From: Actinomadura rudentiformis
GTDB taxonomy: Bacteria; Actinomycetota; Actinomycetes; Streptosporangiales; Streptosporangiaceae
Length of the DNA: 64,000 nt
Assembly: GCF_008923185.1 (NCBI RefSeq)
Contig: NZ_WBMT01000011.1
Location: forward strand, 248,001 to 312,000
Direction of reading: 5' to 3'
Shown: in pieces, positions 1-9,477 of the stretch
Numbering within the stretch: position 1 is the first letter of the stretch
How the letters are laid out: the number at the start of each line of letters is the position of its first letter
Made by a program: the position numbers and the translations under genes
Notes under the pieces: generated by a model
The model's database searches: none
Told to the model about the DNA's origin: nothing
What the model saw: the letters and a program-made list of their open reading frames with translations, nothing else

Positions 1-842
1 TCCCCGGCCGTGCGCCATACCAGCGCCACCTCGGAGGCGGGCATGTCACGCATCGGCACCAGCACGATGTCCGGACGCGCGTAATACCGAGACACCGACT
101 CCACCACCGGCGACACACCCAGTCCGTTGGCGATGGCGGTCAGCAGTTCCTGGAAGGTGCGCACCCCATGCCGCCGGTTGATCGGCCGGCCGTCCGGCGT
201 GGTGGTGGGGACATGGAACTCCCACCAGTAGTCGGGTGCAGGGCCCACGATGTCGATGACCTCCACGCGAGCCAGGTCCTCCACCGGCACCGACGAACGC
301 CTGGAGAACGGGTGGCCGACGGGAACCGCGAGCATCCGCGGTTCCGACAGCAACACGGGCCCCACGGTGAGATCCGGTTCGTCCACGGGCAACCGGGTGA
401 TCAACACGTCCACGTCACCGATGCGCAGCGGGCCGAGCGGGTCGGCGCAGTGCACCTCGGTCATCCGCAGCTCGCAGGCGGGATGCCGGGTGCGGAACTC
501 GGTCACCAGTTCGGGGGTCCACTCGTTCGCGCCGGAGCCGAGGAACCCGACGTGCAGGACTCCGTCGATACCGCGCGCGGTGGCGCTGGCCCGCTCGAAC
601 GCCCGGTCCAACTGCTGGTAGGCCTCTTTGGCGTCTTGCCAGAACTGCATGCCCAGCCGGGTGAGTTCGACTCGGCGGCTGGTGCGGTCGAACAGCCGCC
701 CGCCGATACGGCGTTCCAGAGACTGGATGTTCTGGGTGACCCGCGGCGGTGACACGTGGAGCCGTTCGGCGGTACGCCCGAAGTGCAATTCCTCAGCCAG
801 TACCAGGAAGGATTCCAACTCGCGGAACTCCACGCCGACCAC
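1..842 (-). CDS. LysR-family transcriptional regulator (C-terminus cut by window edge)
   Basis: The reading frame stays open from about 842 to the left edge, so the last part of the gene lies outside the window. The N-terminus reads EFRELESFLVLAEELHFGR, the classic LysR winged-helix start, followed by a helix-turn-helix (AERLHVSPPRVTQNIQSLER) and then an effector-binding region. The start is GTG at 842 or GTG at 833; the family usually starts just before EFRELE, which favours 833, but neither has a strong ribosome site. It is divergent from the MFS exporter at 963, the usual arrangement for a LysR protein controlling a neighbouring transporter. Ligand unknown. The function as a DNA-binding regulator is secure from the motif; the target is inferred from position. 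Confidence 0.85.
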   Translation of the reverse strand, partial: MVGVEFRELESFLVLAEELHFGRTAERLHVSPPRVTQNIQSLERRIGGRLFDRTSRRVELTRLGMQFWQDAKEAYQQLDRAFERASATARGIDGVLHVGFLGSGANEWTPELVTEFRTRHPACELRMTEVHCADPLGPLRIGDVDVLITRLPVDEPDLTVGPVLLSEPRMLAVPVGHPFSRRSSVPVEDLARVEVIDIVGPAPDYWWEFHVPTTTPDGRPINRRHGVRTFQELLTAIANGLGVSPVVESVSRYYARPDIVLVPMRDMPASEVALVWRTAG

Positions 843-962
843 CCCATCGTTAAGCGTGCCTTAGTGAAGGTATCGCAGTTCGGTGTTGTTCCCCCTCCCG
901 CGCGAAGCGAGGCTCGATCACGAAAGACGGCGAGCATCCCTCATCTGGAAGGTCGAACGTTC

Positions 963-2444
963 ATGGCACCGCTCCAGTCCTCGGGCGCCGCACCGGCGGA
1001 GACCGATACCGGGAAACTCTCCGCTCAGCAGTGGCTGATGCTCGTCGCGGTGATGACAGGCACGTTCCTGTCCATGCTGAACGACTTCATCGTCAACGTG
1101 GCCACGCCGGCCATCCGCGACGAGTTGGGCGCGAGCTTCACCGAAGTCCAGTTCATCATCGGGGGATACATCCTGGTCTATGGCGTGGTCTTGGTGACCG
1201 GCGGCCGGCTCGGCGATATCTTCGGGCACCGGCGGATGTTCCTGCTGGGTGGCGGCCTGTTCACGCTGGCGTCGCTGGCGTGCGGACTGGCTCTCGACTC
1301 CGCGCAGCTGATCGTGTTCCGCGTCATGCAGGCTCTCGGCGCGGCCATCTTCTACCCGCAGGTGCTGTCCATCCTGCAACTGGCGTTCACCGGCCGGGCG
1401 CGCGCCAAAGCCTTCAGCGTGTTCGGCGCGACGATCGGGCTCGCCTCCATCGCGGGCCAGCTCATCGGTGGTGTGCTGATCGGCGCGGACCTGTTCGGCC
1501 TGACCTGGCGGCCGATCTTCCTGATCGACGTGCCGGTCGGCGTGATCGCCATCGTGATCGCCGCGGCCACGCTGCCCAGACTGGCCGGCGACGCCAGGGC
1601 GCGGCTGGACGTGCCCGGCGTCGGCCTGTTGACGGTCGCTCTGGTGCTGGTGGTCTTCCCGCTGATCCAGGGCCGCGAACTGGGCTGGCCGTTGTGGATC
1701 ATCGTGCTGCCGGTGCTGTCCGTCCCCGTGCTGGGGGCCTTCCTGCTGTGGGAGCAGCGGGTCACTGACCGCGGCGGCACGCCGCTGGTGCCGCCGAAGC
1801 TGTACAAGATCCGCAGCTTCGGCGCGGGCAACGCGGTCGCGCTGCTGTTCTTCGCGGGCAACAGCGGCCTGTTCTTCCTCCTGCCGCTCCAACTCCAAGC
1901 CGGGCTCGGGCACACCGCCCTGTACGCGGGCCTGACCTTCACCCCACTGGCGGCGGCGTTCACGATCGGTTCGCTCTTGGCCCCGAAGTTGCAGCCCCGT
2001 CTCGGCAACCGCGTACTGAGCCTCGGCTACGCCTTCAACGCCGTTGGGAACGCCGCGCTCCTGTTCACCGCAGTGAATGCCGGCGCCGAGATGACGGGCT
2101 GGCTGCTGGCACCGTCCATGGCCGTGATAGGCCTAGGCCAGGGCCTCGGCATGAGCCCGCTGGTGGCTGCGGCGCTGGTGGACGTCCCAGAGGAGAACGC
2201 AGGCGCGGCCTCCGGCGTCATCCAGACGATCATGCAGGTCGGGATGGCGTTCGGGGTCACCCTGATCGGGCTGGTGTTCTTCACCGTCCTGGGCTCCGGC
2301 ACCGGCCCGGTTGCCTACAGTGCGGCGTTCGCCGCCGCCCTGATCGCACAGCCGGTGCTGGCGCTGCTGGCACTGGCACTGGTCCCGCTGCTGGCCACCC
2401 GCAGTGCACCCGCCGAAAGCCCCGCAGACGTAGTCCGCCTCTGA
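963..2444 (+). CDS. MFS transporter, DHA2 (EmrB/QacA-like) family
   Basis: A 493-residue hydrophobic protein with about 14 membrane segments, the length and topology of DHA2 drug:H+ antiporters. The first helix pair carries MLNDFIVNVATPAIRDELG, matching the family signature for helix 1, and GGRLGDIFGHRRMF is the conserved MFS loop 2-3 motif. I take ATG 963 as the start; an open frame extends upstream to 756 but that stretch overlaps the divergent LysR gene and has no family similarity. It probably exports a hydrophobic drug-like or natural compound across the cytoplasmic membrane. The divergent LysR gene is its likely regulator. Substrate cannot be predicted. Confidence 0.9.
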   Translation: MAPLQSSGAAPAETDTGKLSAQQWLMLVAVMTGTFLSMLNDFIVNVATPAIRDELGASFTEVQFIIGGYILVYGVVLVTGGRLGDIFGHRRMFLLGGGLFTLASLACGLALDSAQLIVFRVMQALGAAIFYPQVLSILQLAFTGRARAKAFSVFGATIGLASIAGQLIGGVLIGADLFGLTWRPIFLIDVPVGVIAIVIAAATLPRLAGDARARLDVPGVGLLTVALVLVVFPLIQGRELGWPLWIIVLPVLSVPVLGAFLLWEQRVTDRGGTPLVPPKLYKIRSFGAGNAVALLFFAGNSGLFFLLPLQLQAGLGHTALYAGLTFTPLAAAFTIGSLLAPKLQPRLGNRVLSLGYAFNAVGNAALLFTAVNAGAEMTGWLLAPSMAVIGLGQGLGMSPLVAAALVDVPEENAGAASGVIQTIMQVGMAFGVTLIGLVFFTVLGSGTGPVAYSAAFAAALIAQPVLALLALALVPLLATRSAPAESPADVVRL

Positions 2445-2457
2445 TGGGATTGAGTCT

Positions 2458-2928
2458 GTGGTCACCGATCTCCCAGAAAGCTTTGCGCGGGCACATGCAG
2501 CGGCAGGCGCCCTGTTCTTCGATGCGCAGGATCGCGTTTTGCTGGTGATGCCCTCCTACAAGGACTGCCGCGAGATTCCCGGTGGCTTCATCGAACGCGG
2601 CGAGACCCCGAAGGAGGCTGCGGCTCGCGAGGTCCGGGAAGAACTCGGCATTGCGCCGCCGATCGGACGTCTGCTGGTCGCGGACTGGGCCCCCGATCAA
2701 CCTGAGGGCGACAAGGTCTTGTTCGTCTTCGACGGCGGAGTGCTGTCGGCTGACGACATCGGGAGGATCCGGCTCGATCCGGCCGAGCTCACATCTTATG
2801 AATTCCATGAAGTGGGGACGATCCACGAGCTGACGATCGCTCGTCTCGCGCGCCGGATCATTCACAGCTGCGCGGCCCGTGCGGACGGGACGACCCGTTA
2901 CCTGGAGCATGGGGAACCGGTCGGGTAG
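2458..2928 (+). CDS. Nudix hydrolase
   Basis: A 156-residue protein with a complete Nudix box at residues 42-64 (G-x5-E-x7-REVREELGI), so the metal-binding and catalytic glutamates are present. Such enzymes cleave nucleoside diphosphates linked to another moiety; this small single-domain type has no feature that identifies the substrate. GTG 2458 is chosen because it lies 14 nt after the MFS stop and gives a normal-length N-terminus. The close spacing suggests co-transcription with the exporter. A strong hairpin follows immediately. Confidence 0.9.
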   Translation: MVTDLPESFARAHAAAGALFFDAQDRVLLVMPSYKDCREIPGGFIERGETPKEAAAREVREELGIAPPIGRLLVADWAPDQPEGDKVLFVFDGGVLSADDIGRIRLDPAELTSYEFHEVGTIHELTIARLARRIIHSCAARADGTTRYLEHGEPVG

Positions 2929-2933
2929 GGCGA

Positions 2934-2964
2934 GGCCCCTCGTTCTGCGCGGGAACGAGGGGCC
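2934..2964. terminator. Bidirectional hairpin terminator candidate
   Basis: Perfect 12-bp inverted repeat GGCCCCTCGTTC / GAACGAGGGGCC (2934-2945 and 2953-2964) with a 7-nt loop. It lies between the convergent Nudix and SDR genes. There is no clear T-tract, as is common in high-GC actinobacteria. Confidence 0.65.
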
Positions 2965-2974
2965 GGGGATGCGT

Positions 2975-3721
2975 TCAGTCGACCAGGGCGCCGCAGGAGA
3001 TGTTCACCTGGGTCGTGGTCATGGTGCGGGCGCGGTCGGAGGCCACGAACGCGGCCACGTTGCCGACGTCGGCGAGGGTGGCGGCCCTCTTGAGGTGGGT
3101 GGCGTCGACCATCTGCTGCTTCATCGGGGCGATCTCCTCGGCGTCCGGCATGGTCTCGGGGATGCCGCCGGTGCGGAGGGTCACCAGGCGCACGCCGGAC
3201 GGGCCCAGCTCGCAGCCCCACTGGCGGCGCATGCTCTCGACGAGGTTGAAGCCGATCTGCACGTTGCCCATGTTCGGCATCGGCACGTCGTCCGTGCCGC
3301 CGAAGTGCAGGATCACGCCCGAGCCCTGCTTGGTCATGTGGCGGGCGGCGGCCTTCGTGGTGATCAGGAAGGTCTTGGCGATCGAGGCCAGCGACTGGGC
3401 GAAGTCATCCGCGGACGCCTGCAGGAGCGGCCCGAAGAGCGCGTTGTGGGAGATCACGTTGGCCGAGATGTCGATGCGGCCGGCCTGGGCGGCCACCGAG
3501 TCGACGTAGTCGTCGACGGCCGACTCGTCGAGCGCGTCCACCACGGCGGTCTCAGCGAGGCCGTCCGCGGCGCGGATGTCGGCGGCGACCTTGTCGAGCT
3601 TGTCCTGGGTGCGTCCGGCGAGGAAGACCCTCGCCCCCTCGGCGGCGAAGGCGCGGGCCATGGCTCCGCCGATCGAACCGCCGCCGCCGTAGATCACCGC
3701 GGTCTTGTTGTCGAGAAGCAT
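2975..3721 (-). CDS. SDR-family oxidoreductase lacking the usual YxxxK
   Basis: A 248-residue protein of typical short-chain dehydrogenase length. The N-terminal Rossmann motif (GGGGSIGG, residues 12-19) and a C-terminal region (ATLADVGNVAAFVASDRA) typical of the family are clear. Where the family has the catalytic YxxxK followed by a helix, this protein reads GNVQIGFNLVESMRR: the Tyr and Lys positions appear to be Val and Phe, and the usual catalytic Ser region reads LHFGGTDD. It may therefore bind NAD(P) without normal SDR chemistry, or use different residues. ATG 3721 is preceded by AAGGAG at good spacing; the open frame continuing to 4519 is antisense to the regulator gene and rejected. 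The next gene is a large LAL regulator on the same strand. Confidence 0.85.
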   Translation of the reverse strand: MLLDNKTAVIYGGGGSIGGAMARAFAAEGARVFLAGRTQDKLDKVAADIRAADGLAETAVVDALDESAVDDYVDSVAAQAGRIDISANVISHNALFGPLLQASADDFAQSLASIAKTFLITTKAAARHMTKQGSGVILHFGGTDDVPMPNMGNVQIGFNLVESMRRQWGCELGPSGVRLVTLRTGGIPETMPDAEEIAPMKQQMVDATHLKRAATLADVGNVAAFVASDRARTMTTTQVNISCGALVD

Positions 3722-3900
3722 CTTTGTCTCCTTGTCGTTGGATGCTCCGACGGTAGGGACGGCAGTGCTGCGCGCACATCGGCCGTCCTTCGGGTCTTTT
3801 GGCGGCGTGGGCGCGCTTTCCGGGGATGGTCGAGCGGTTGCTGATCCGCTGTGGAGGGGCGGTGACCAGGGTGAATGTGAGGGGTAAGTCGTTTGACTGA

Positions 3901-6552
3901 TCAGAGCTGGAGCTGGGTGAGCTCGATGCGCTTGGAGATGCCCAGCTTCCGGTACGAGCGGTAGAGATGGTGGCCGATCGTGCGGGGGCTGAGGAACAGC
4001 TGTGCCGCGATCTCCCTGTTGCTGTGCCCTGCCGCGGCCAGCCGTACGACCTGCAGCTCTTGGGGCGTCAGGCGGTTGTGGGGCGCTGCGGCGCTGGAGG
4101 TCGAGGGGCCGCCGAGGACGCCGAGTTCCGCGCGGGCCCGGGCCGCCCAGGGGGTGGCGCCCAGCCTGTCGAAGGTGTCCCGTGCCTGGGCCAGCTCGCT
4201 CGCGGCCTCCGTCCGGCGTCGCCGGCGCCGCAGCCACTCCCCGTACACCAGTCGCGTGCGGGCCTCGTCGTACGGGCGGGATCCGTCGCTCAGCCGAAGA
4301 GCGGCGACGAAGTGCTCTTCGGCCGCGTCGTCTGAGGAAAGGAGGGCGCGGCAACGCCGCGACAGGGCGAGGACGGGTTCGCGGCCGGTCTGTTCCGCCC
4401 AGCGGTCGAAGGCGGGCAGGTGTTCGCGGCCGAGCTCCAGCCGCCCGGCGCGGACGGCCGCCTCCACGTGGTCGGGTACGGCACGGATCAGAACGTCGTA
4501 ACGGGCCGGCCCTCGGCATACCGTGTCGAGGCGTTCGAGCGCTTCATCGGCGCGTCCTGCCGCCAGGTGCAGGAGGCCCCGGCCCCAGTGTGCGAGCGCG
4601 GTGACCGGCGGGTGGAACGCGGCGCCGTCCGGCGACGCGCACCTCTCCTCATCGCCGAAGATCCCCGCGAGGCAGACCGCCATCGCGTCGAAGATGGCCT
4701 TCTGCACGTCCATGCCGATGTCAGCCGCGAGCGACGCGCCTTCGGCCACGGCACTCTCGGCGTCACGGAACTCGCCGCGCACGATGTTGCCGAGAGCCAC
4801 GACTTCCAGGATGTACGTGAGCCAGGTGAGCGCCCCGTCCGCCCTCGCATCGGCGGCGATGGAGTCCACGAGCGTCCCGGCGACGTCGTCGTCCGCGATG
4901 AGCAGGCCGGTGAACGCGGCGCAGAGCCGTTCGAGGTAGCCGTCGAAGGCGGTACCGACCAGCGCTCTCATCGCCGGAACTGCCGGCTCGGGCTCGCCGT
5001 GGAGCAGCCGGGCCCAGCCGATCAGACCCTCGACGACGAAGACCAGGGGAGAGCCGTCGGGCAGCTCCAGTTTCTCCAGGTGACCTGCGGCACGCAGCAT
5101 GAGGTCGTGGGCGCCGGCGTCCCGGGCGGTGAAGACCGCCTCGGTCAGCATGCTCGCCGCTGCCTCGCCGGTGATGAGCTCCGCGGCCTCCAGGGCGAGG
5201 GCGGCGTCGGCCGCCGGTGAAGTCGCCTCGTACTCCACCTGTGCGCGGATGAACGTCGCCTCTGCGGCGAGTCGGGAATCCTCCGTCGAGGCGGCTCCCT
5301 CGGCGGCGAGACGGGCCGCCCAGGCGGGCCGTCCGGCGTCATAGGCCGCCCGCGCCGCGTTGACGATCCGGCGGGCCCGGCCCTCGGAGTCGGTGCTGAG
5401 CCGAGCCGCGCGTTCGTAGGCCGCGGCGACCGCCATGGGGCCGCCACGGTCCTGGGCGCGCCGCGCGGCCCGTTCCAGTTCGGCGGCGACCTCCTCGTCG
5501 GGCCCAGTGGCCGCCGCCGCCCGGTGCCATGCCCGGCGATCGGCGTGCTGCTCGCCGGGCAGCTCCGCGGCGAGGGCGGCGTGCACCGCGATCCGCTGGT
5601 GATGGGACGTGGACTGGTAGGCGACCGACCGGACGAGCGGATGGCGGAACCTCACCTCGTCCCCGGCGAAGCTCACGAGCCCGGCCTGCTCCGCCGCGTC
5701 CAGGTCGGCCGCGCCGGCGCCGATCCGGGCGGCGGCGCGGAGGACCACGTTCAGCCCCGCGGTCTCGTCGGCCGCCGCGACGGCCAGCACTGACCGCGTG
5801 GCGGCGGGCAGTGCGGCGAGCCGGGCCCGGAACGCCTCCTGAACGCGGCCGGCGACCGGCAGCGGACCGACCGGGGTGGCGGAGCCGTCCCCGAGCTCGA
5901 TGATCGCCAAGGGGTTGCCCGCCGCCTCGGCCAGCACCCGCTTGGCGACCGGGGCCGCCAGTCCCGGGGACCGCGCGTTCAGGAGCCTGTCCGCGTCGGC
6001 GTCGCTCAGCGCGGTGACCCGCAGCCCGGCGATGCCCTGGACCGGCGAACGTTCACCCTCGTCCCGCAGCGCGAAGATCATCGCGATGGGATCGGCCCCG
6101 AGCCGCCGCGCGGCGAACTGCAGCGCGTCCGACGACGCCCGGTCGAGCCACTGGGCGTCGTCCACCACGCACAACACGGGCCGCTCGCCCGCGATCTCGG
6201 CGAGCAGGGTCAAGGTGGCCGCTCCGATGAGGAAACGGTCGCTCGCACCGGTGTCGGCGAGCCCGAACGCACCGCGCAGCGCCGCCGCCTGCGGTCCCGG
6301 CAGCGCCTCGATGTGATGGAGGTACGGATGGAGCAGCGAGAACAGCGCCCCGAACGGGATCTCCGCCTCGGACTCGATCCCGAGCCCGCGCATCACGGTC
6401 ATGTCCCGCGCCGCCGCGACGGCGAACTCCACGAGGGTGGATTTGCCGATGCCGGCCTCGCCATAGATCGCCAGCGCGGCGCTCCGCCCGGCCCGGGCCT
6501 CGGTCAGGAGTCCGGTGATGTGCTCCTGCTCAGGCTCCCGCCCCACCAGCAT
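3901..6552 (-). CDS. LAL-type LuxR-family transcriptional regulator (large ATP-binding)
   Basis: An 883-residue regulator of the LAL class. The N-terminus begins MLVGREPEQ and reaches a Walker A motif GEAGIGKST at residues 31-39; VLCVVDDAQWLD is the Walker B. A long helical TPR-like middle follows, and the C-terminus carries a LuxR helix-turn-helix (LTPQELQVVRLAAAGHSNRE, then an SPRTIGHHLY recognition helix). ATG 6552 is chosen because the conserved LVGRE start follows it directly; the upstream extension to 6603 has no similarity. LAL proteins are usually pathway-specific activators; the adjacent SDR gene, 179 nt downstream on the same strand, is the nearest candidate target. Ligand unknown. 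Confidence 0.92.
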   Translation of the reverse strand: MLVGREPEQEHITGLLTEARAGRSAALAIYGEAGIGKSTLVEFAVAAARDMTVMRGLGIESEAEIPFGALFSLLHPYLHHIEALPGPQAAALRGAFGLADTGASDRFLIGAATLTLLAEIAGERPVLCVVDDAQWLDRASSDALQFAARRLGADPIAMIFALRDEGERSPVQGIAGLRVTALSDADADRLLNARSPGLAAPVAKRVLAEAAGNPLAIIELGDGSATPVGPLPVAGRVQEAFRARLAALPAATRSVLAVAAADETAGLNVVLRAAARIGAGAADLDAAEQAGLVSFAGDEVRFRHPLVRSVAYQSTSHHQRIAVHAALAAELPGEQHADRRAWHRAAAATGPDEEVAAELERAARRAQDRGGPMAVAAAYERAARLSTDSEGRARRIVNAARAAYDAGRPAWAARLAAEGAASTEDSRLAAEATFIRAQVEYEATSPAADAALALEAAELITGEAAASMLTEAVFTARDAGAHDLMLRAAGHLEKLELPDGSPLVFVVEGLIGWARLLHGEPEPAVPAMRALVGTAFDGYLERLCAAFTGLLIADDDVAGTLVDSIAADARADGALTWLTYILEVVALGNIVRGEFRDAESAVAEGASLAADIGMDVQKAIFDAMAVCLAGIFGDEERCASPDGAAFHPPVTALAHWGRGLLHLAAGRADEALERLDTVCRGPARYDVLIRAVPDHVEAAVRAGRLELGREHLPAFDRWAEQTGREPVLALSRRCRALLSSDDAAEEHFVAALRLSDGSRPYDEARTRLVYGEWLRRRRRRTEAASELAQARDTFDRLGATPWAARARAELGVLGGPSTSSAAAPHNRLTPQELQVVRLAAAGHSNREIAAQLFLSPRTIGHHLYRSYRKLGISKRIELTQLQL

Positions 6553-6646
6553 GCGGCAAACCGTAGCAAAACAGCCGGATCCCCATGCCGTCCTCGCACA
6601 CACCGCCGCACACCTGGTCCTGGCCGAATTCGGTGCGTGGCGTACG

Positions 6647-6687
6647 AAGGCCCCGGGATCACATGGTCTTTGTGATCCCGGGGCCTT
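6647..6687 (-). terminator. Hairpin terminator after aceE
   Basis: Perfect 17-bp inverted repeat (6647-6663 / 6671-6687, core GGCCCCGGGATCAC / GTGATCCCGGGGCC) with a 7-nt loop, 13 nt past the aceE stop. Its stability and position make it a convincing terminator for aceE; it also insulates the regulator gene start at 6552. Confidence 0.8.
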
Positions 6688-6699
6688 TCGATCGGACTC

Positions 6700-9477
6700 T
6701 TAGGCCTCGCCGCCGGTGTTGCTTTCGGCGCTGCCCACGCCGCCTGCGAAGACGCTGCTGACGTCGGCGTTGAGCTGGTAGCGCTCGATCGCCTGCTGGA
6801 GGGTCTCGGGCTTGAGCTCGCCCTGGCGCACGAGCCGGGTGAGGACGGCCAGGACGATGGACGCCGAGTCCACGTGGAAGAAGCGGCGCGCGGCGGCTCT
6901 GGTGTCGGAGAAGCCGAAGCCGTCGGTGCCCAGGGACGAGTAGTCGCCGGGGACCCACGGCGCGATCTGGTCGGGTACGGCCCGCATGAAGTCCGAGACC
7001 GACACGATCGGGCCGTTGGCGTCCTGGAGCTTCTGGGTGACGTACGGGACCCGCTGCTCCTGGTCGGGGTGCAGCAGGTTCCACTCGTCGCAGCGCTGCG
7101 CCTCGCGGGTCAGCTCGTTCCAGGAGGTGGCCGACCAGACGTCGGCGGCCACGTTCCACTCCTCGGCCAGGAGGCGCTGGGCTTCGAGGGCCCAGCGGCC
7201 GCCGACGCCGGAGGCGAGGATGTTGGCGCGCGGGGCGTCCTCGAGAGCCGGGGCCTCCTTGTAGCGGTAGAGGCCCTTCAGGAGCCCTTCGACGTCCAGG
7301 CCCTCGGGCTCGGCGGGCTGCTGGTAGGGCTCGTTGTAGATGGTGAGGTAGTAGAAGATGTCCTCGCCGTGCGGGTGCTCGTCGGACGGCGCGTACATCC
7401 GGCGCAGCGCGTCCTGCGTGATGTGCGCGAGCTCGAACGCCCACGTCGGGTCGTAGTGGACGCAGGCGGGGTTGGTCGCGGCGATCAGCGGCGAGTGGCC
7501 GTCGGCGTGCTGGAGGCCCTCACCGGTGAGCGTGGTGCGGCCGGCGGTGGCGCCGAGGAGGAAACCGCGGCCCATCTGGTCGCCGAACGCCCACATCTGG
7601 TCGCCCGTCCGCTGCCACCCGAACATCGAGTAGAAGATGTAGATCGGGATCATGTGCTCGCCGTGCGTGGCGTACGAGGTGCCGGCGGCGATCGTGCTCG
7701 CCATGGAGCCGGCCTCGCTGATGCCCTCGTGCAGCATCTGGCCCTGCTCCGACTCCTTGTAGGAGAGCAGCAGCTTGCGGTCGACGGCGTCGTAGGTCTG
7801 CCCGTGCGGCGAGTAGATCTTGGCGGTCGGGAAGAGCGAGTCCATGCCGAACGTGCGGTACTCGTCCGGCGCGATCGGCACGAAGCGCGAGCCGATGTTC
7901 TGGTCCTTGATCAGGTCCTTGAGCAGGCGGACGAACGCCATGGTGGTGGCGACGTTCTGCTTGCCGGAGCCCTTCTTGAGCTCGGCGTAGACGGCGTCGC
8001 CGGGCAGCTTGAGCGGCTTGGCCCGGACGACCCGCTTGGGCAGGAAGCCGCCGAGGGCCGCGCGGCGCTCGCGCATGTACTGGATCTCGTCGGAGTCCTC
8101 GCCCGGGTGGTAGTACGGCGGCAGGTCCGCTTCGAGCGCGGAGTCGGGGATGTCCAGGTAGAGGCGGTCCCGGAACTCCTTGAGCTCGGCCTTGGTGAGC
8201 TTCTTCATCTGGTGCGTGGCGTTGCGGGCCTCGAAGTCGGTCCCCAGCGTCCACCCCTTGATGGTGTGGGCGAGGATGACCGTCGGCTGGCCGACGTGCT
8301 CGCGGGCCGCCTTGAACGCCGCGTACACCTTGCGGTAGTCGTGCCCGCCGCGCGACAGCTTGCGCAGGTCGTCGTCCGAGAGATGCTGGACGATCTTGCG
8401 CAGCCGCGGGTCGTCGCCGAAGAACTTGTCGCGGATGTACTCGCCGGACTCGACGGTGAACGTCTGGAACTGGCCGTCGGGCGTGGTGTTCATCTTGTTG
8501 ACGAGCACGCCGTCGACGTCCTGGGCGAGCAGCGGGTCCCAGTCACGGCCCCAGATCACCTTGATGACGTTCCAGCCGGCACCCCGGAAGAACGACTCCA
8601 GCTCCTGGATGATCTTGCCGTTGCCGCGGACCGGGCCGTCCAGCTGCTGCAGGTTGCAGTTGATCACGAAGGTGAGGTTGTCGAGCTCCTCGCGCGCGGC
8701 CAGGCCGATCGCGCCGAGCGACTCGGGCTCGCCCATCTCGCCGTCGCCGAGGAACGCCCACACGTGCGAGCGGGACGTGTCCTTGATCTTGCGGTTGTAG
8801 AGGTACCGGTTGAACCGGGCCTGGTAGATCGAGTCGATCGCCGTCAGGCCCATCGAGACGGTGGGGAACTCCCAGAACTCCGGCATCAGCCGCGGGTGCG
8901 GATAGGACGAGAGGCCGCCGCCCGGGTGTGAGATCTCCTGCCGGAAGCCGTCCAGCTTGTCCTCGGGCAGCCTGCCCTCGAGGAACGCGCGGGCGTAGAT
9001 GCCCGGCGCTGCGTGGCCCTGGAGGAAGACCTGGTCGCCCGACTCGCCGTGGTCCTTGCCGCGGAAGAAGTGGTTGAAGCCGACCTCGTAGAGCGACGCC
9101 GCCGAGGCGTAGGTGGCGATATGGCCGCCGACTCCGAGCCCGGGCCGGTTGGCCCGGGACACCATGATCGCCGCGTTCCAGCGGATGTAGGCGCGGATGC
9201 GCCGCTCGATGTGCTCGTCACCGGGGAACCAGGGCTCGTGCTCCGGCGGGATGCTGTTGATGAAATCGGTGCTGCGCAGGCCGGGCACCCCGACCTGCAG
9301 CTCACGGGCACGCTCCAGGAGCCGGAGCATCACATAGCGAGCCCGGCCGCGGCCCTCGGTCTTGATGACCGTGTCGAGCGATTCCAGCCATTCCCGGGTC
9401 TCGTCCGGATTGATGTCCGGGAGCTGGCTCGGCAGCCCGTCGCTGATGATCGAAAAGCGTTGACGTCCGGAAGCCAC
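6700..9477 (-). CDS. aceE: Pyruvate dehydrogenase E1 component, homodimeric type
   Basis: A 925-residue protein of the length expected for homodimeric AceE. It performs thiamine-diphosphate-dependent decarboxylation of pyruvate and acetylates the E2 lipoyl group, feeding acetyl-CoA to the TCA cycle and lipid synthesis. Family landmarks include GRARYVMLRLLERARE near the N-terminus, VGGHIATYASAASLYEVGFN, the ThDP/metal segment HVWAFLGDGEMGEPES followed by FVINCNLQQLDGPVRGNGK, and MIPIYIFYSMFGWQRTGDQ in the C-terminal half. GTG 9477 is preceded by AGGGGA. The adjacent divergent genes include DUF3052 and peroxiredoxin, a neighbourhood seen in other actinobacteria. It is the only clear central-metabolism enzyme complex subunit in the window; E2/E3 are not here. 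Confidence 0.97.
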   Translation of the reverse strand: MASGRQRFSIISDGLPSQLPDINPDETREWLESLDTVIKTEGRGRARYVMLRLLERARELQVGVPGLRSTDFINSIPPEHEPWFPGDEHIERRIRAYIRWNAAIMVSRANRPGLGVGGHIATYASAASLYEVGFNHFFRGKDHGESGDQVFLQGHAAPGIYARAFLEGRLPEDKLDGFRQEISHPGGGLSSYPHPRLMPEFWEFPTVSMGLTAIDSIYQARFNRYLYNRKIKDTSRSHVWAFLGDGEMGEPESLGAIGLAAREELDNLTFVINCNLQQLDGPVRGNGKIIQELESFFRGAGWNVIKVIWGRDWDPLLAQDVDGVLVNKMNTTPDGQFQTFTVESGEYIRDKFFGDDPRLRKIVQHLSDDDLRKLSRGGHDYRKVYAAFKAAREHVGQPTVILAHTIKGWTLGTDFEARNATHQMKKLTKAELKEFRDRLYLDIPDSALEADLPPYYHPGEDSDEIQYMRERRAALGGFLPKRVVRAKPLKLPGDAVYAELKKGSGKQNVATTMAFVRLLKDLIKDQNIGSRFVPIAPDEYRTFGMDSLFPTAKIYSPHGQTYDAVDRKLLLSYKESEQGQMLHEGISEAGSMASTIAAGTSYATHGEHMIPIYIFYSMFGWQRTGDQMWAFGDQMGRGFLLGATAGRTTLTGEGLQHADGHSPLIAATNPACVHYDPTWAFELAHITQDALRRMYAPSDEHPHGEDIFYYLTIYNEPYQQPAEPEGLDVEGLLKGLYRYKEAPALEDAPRANILASGVGGRWALEAQRLLAEEWNVAADVWSATSWNELTREAQRCDEWNLLHPDQEQRVPYVTQKLQDANGPIVSVSDFMRAVPDQIAPWVPGDYSSLGTDGFGFSDTRAAARRFFHVDSASIVLAVLTRLVRQGELKPETLQQAIERYQLNADVSSVFAGGVGSAESNTGGEA

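Noticed and set aside
503..937. 144-residue minus-strand frame starting MLAVFRDRASL
   Set aside because: Wrong frame of the LysR gene; the true frame has the LysR helix-turn-helix and stays open to the window edge.
3722..4519. N-terminal extension of the SDR frame (would give 514 residues)
   Set aside because: The extension is antisense to the LAL regulator, Arg/Pro-rich, and a good ribosome site precedes ATG 3721.
6874..8931. 685-residue open frame on the plus strand
   Set aside because: Shadow of aceE caused by high third-position GC; no recognisable protein.
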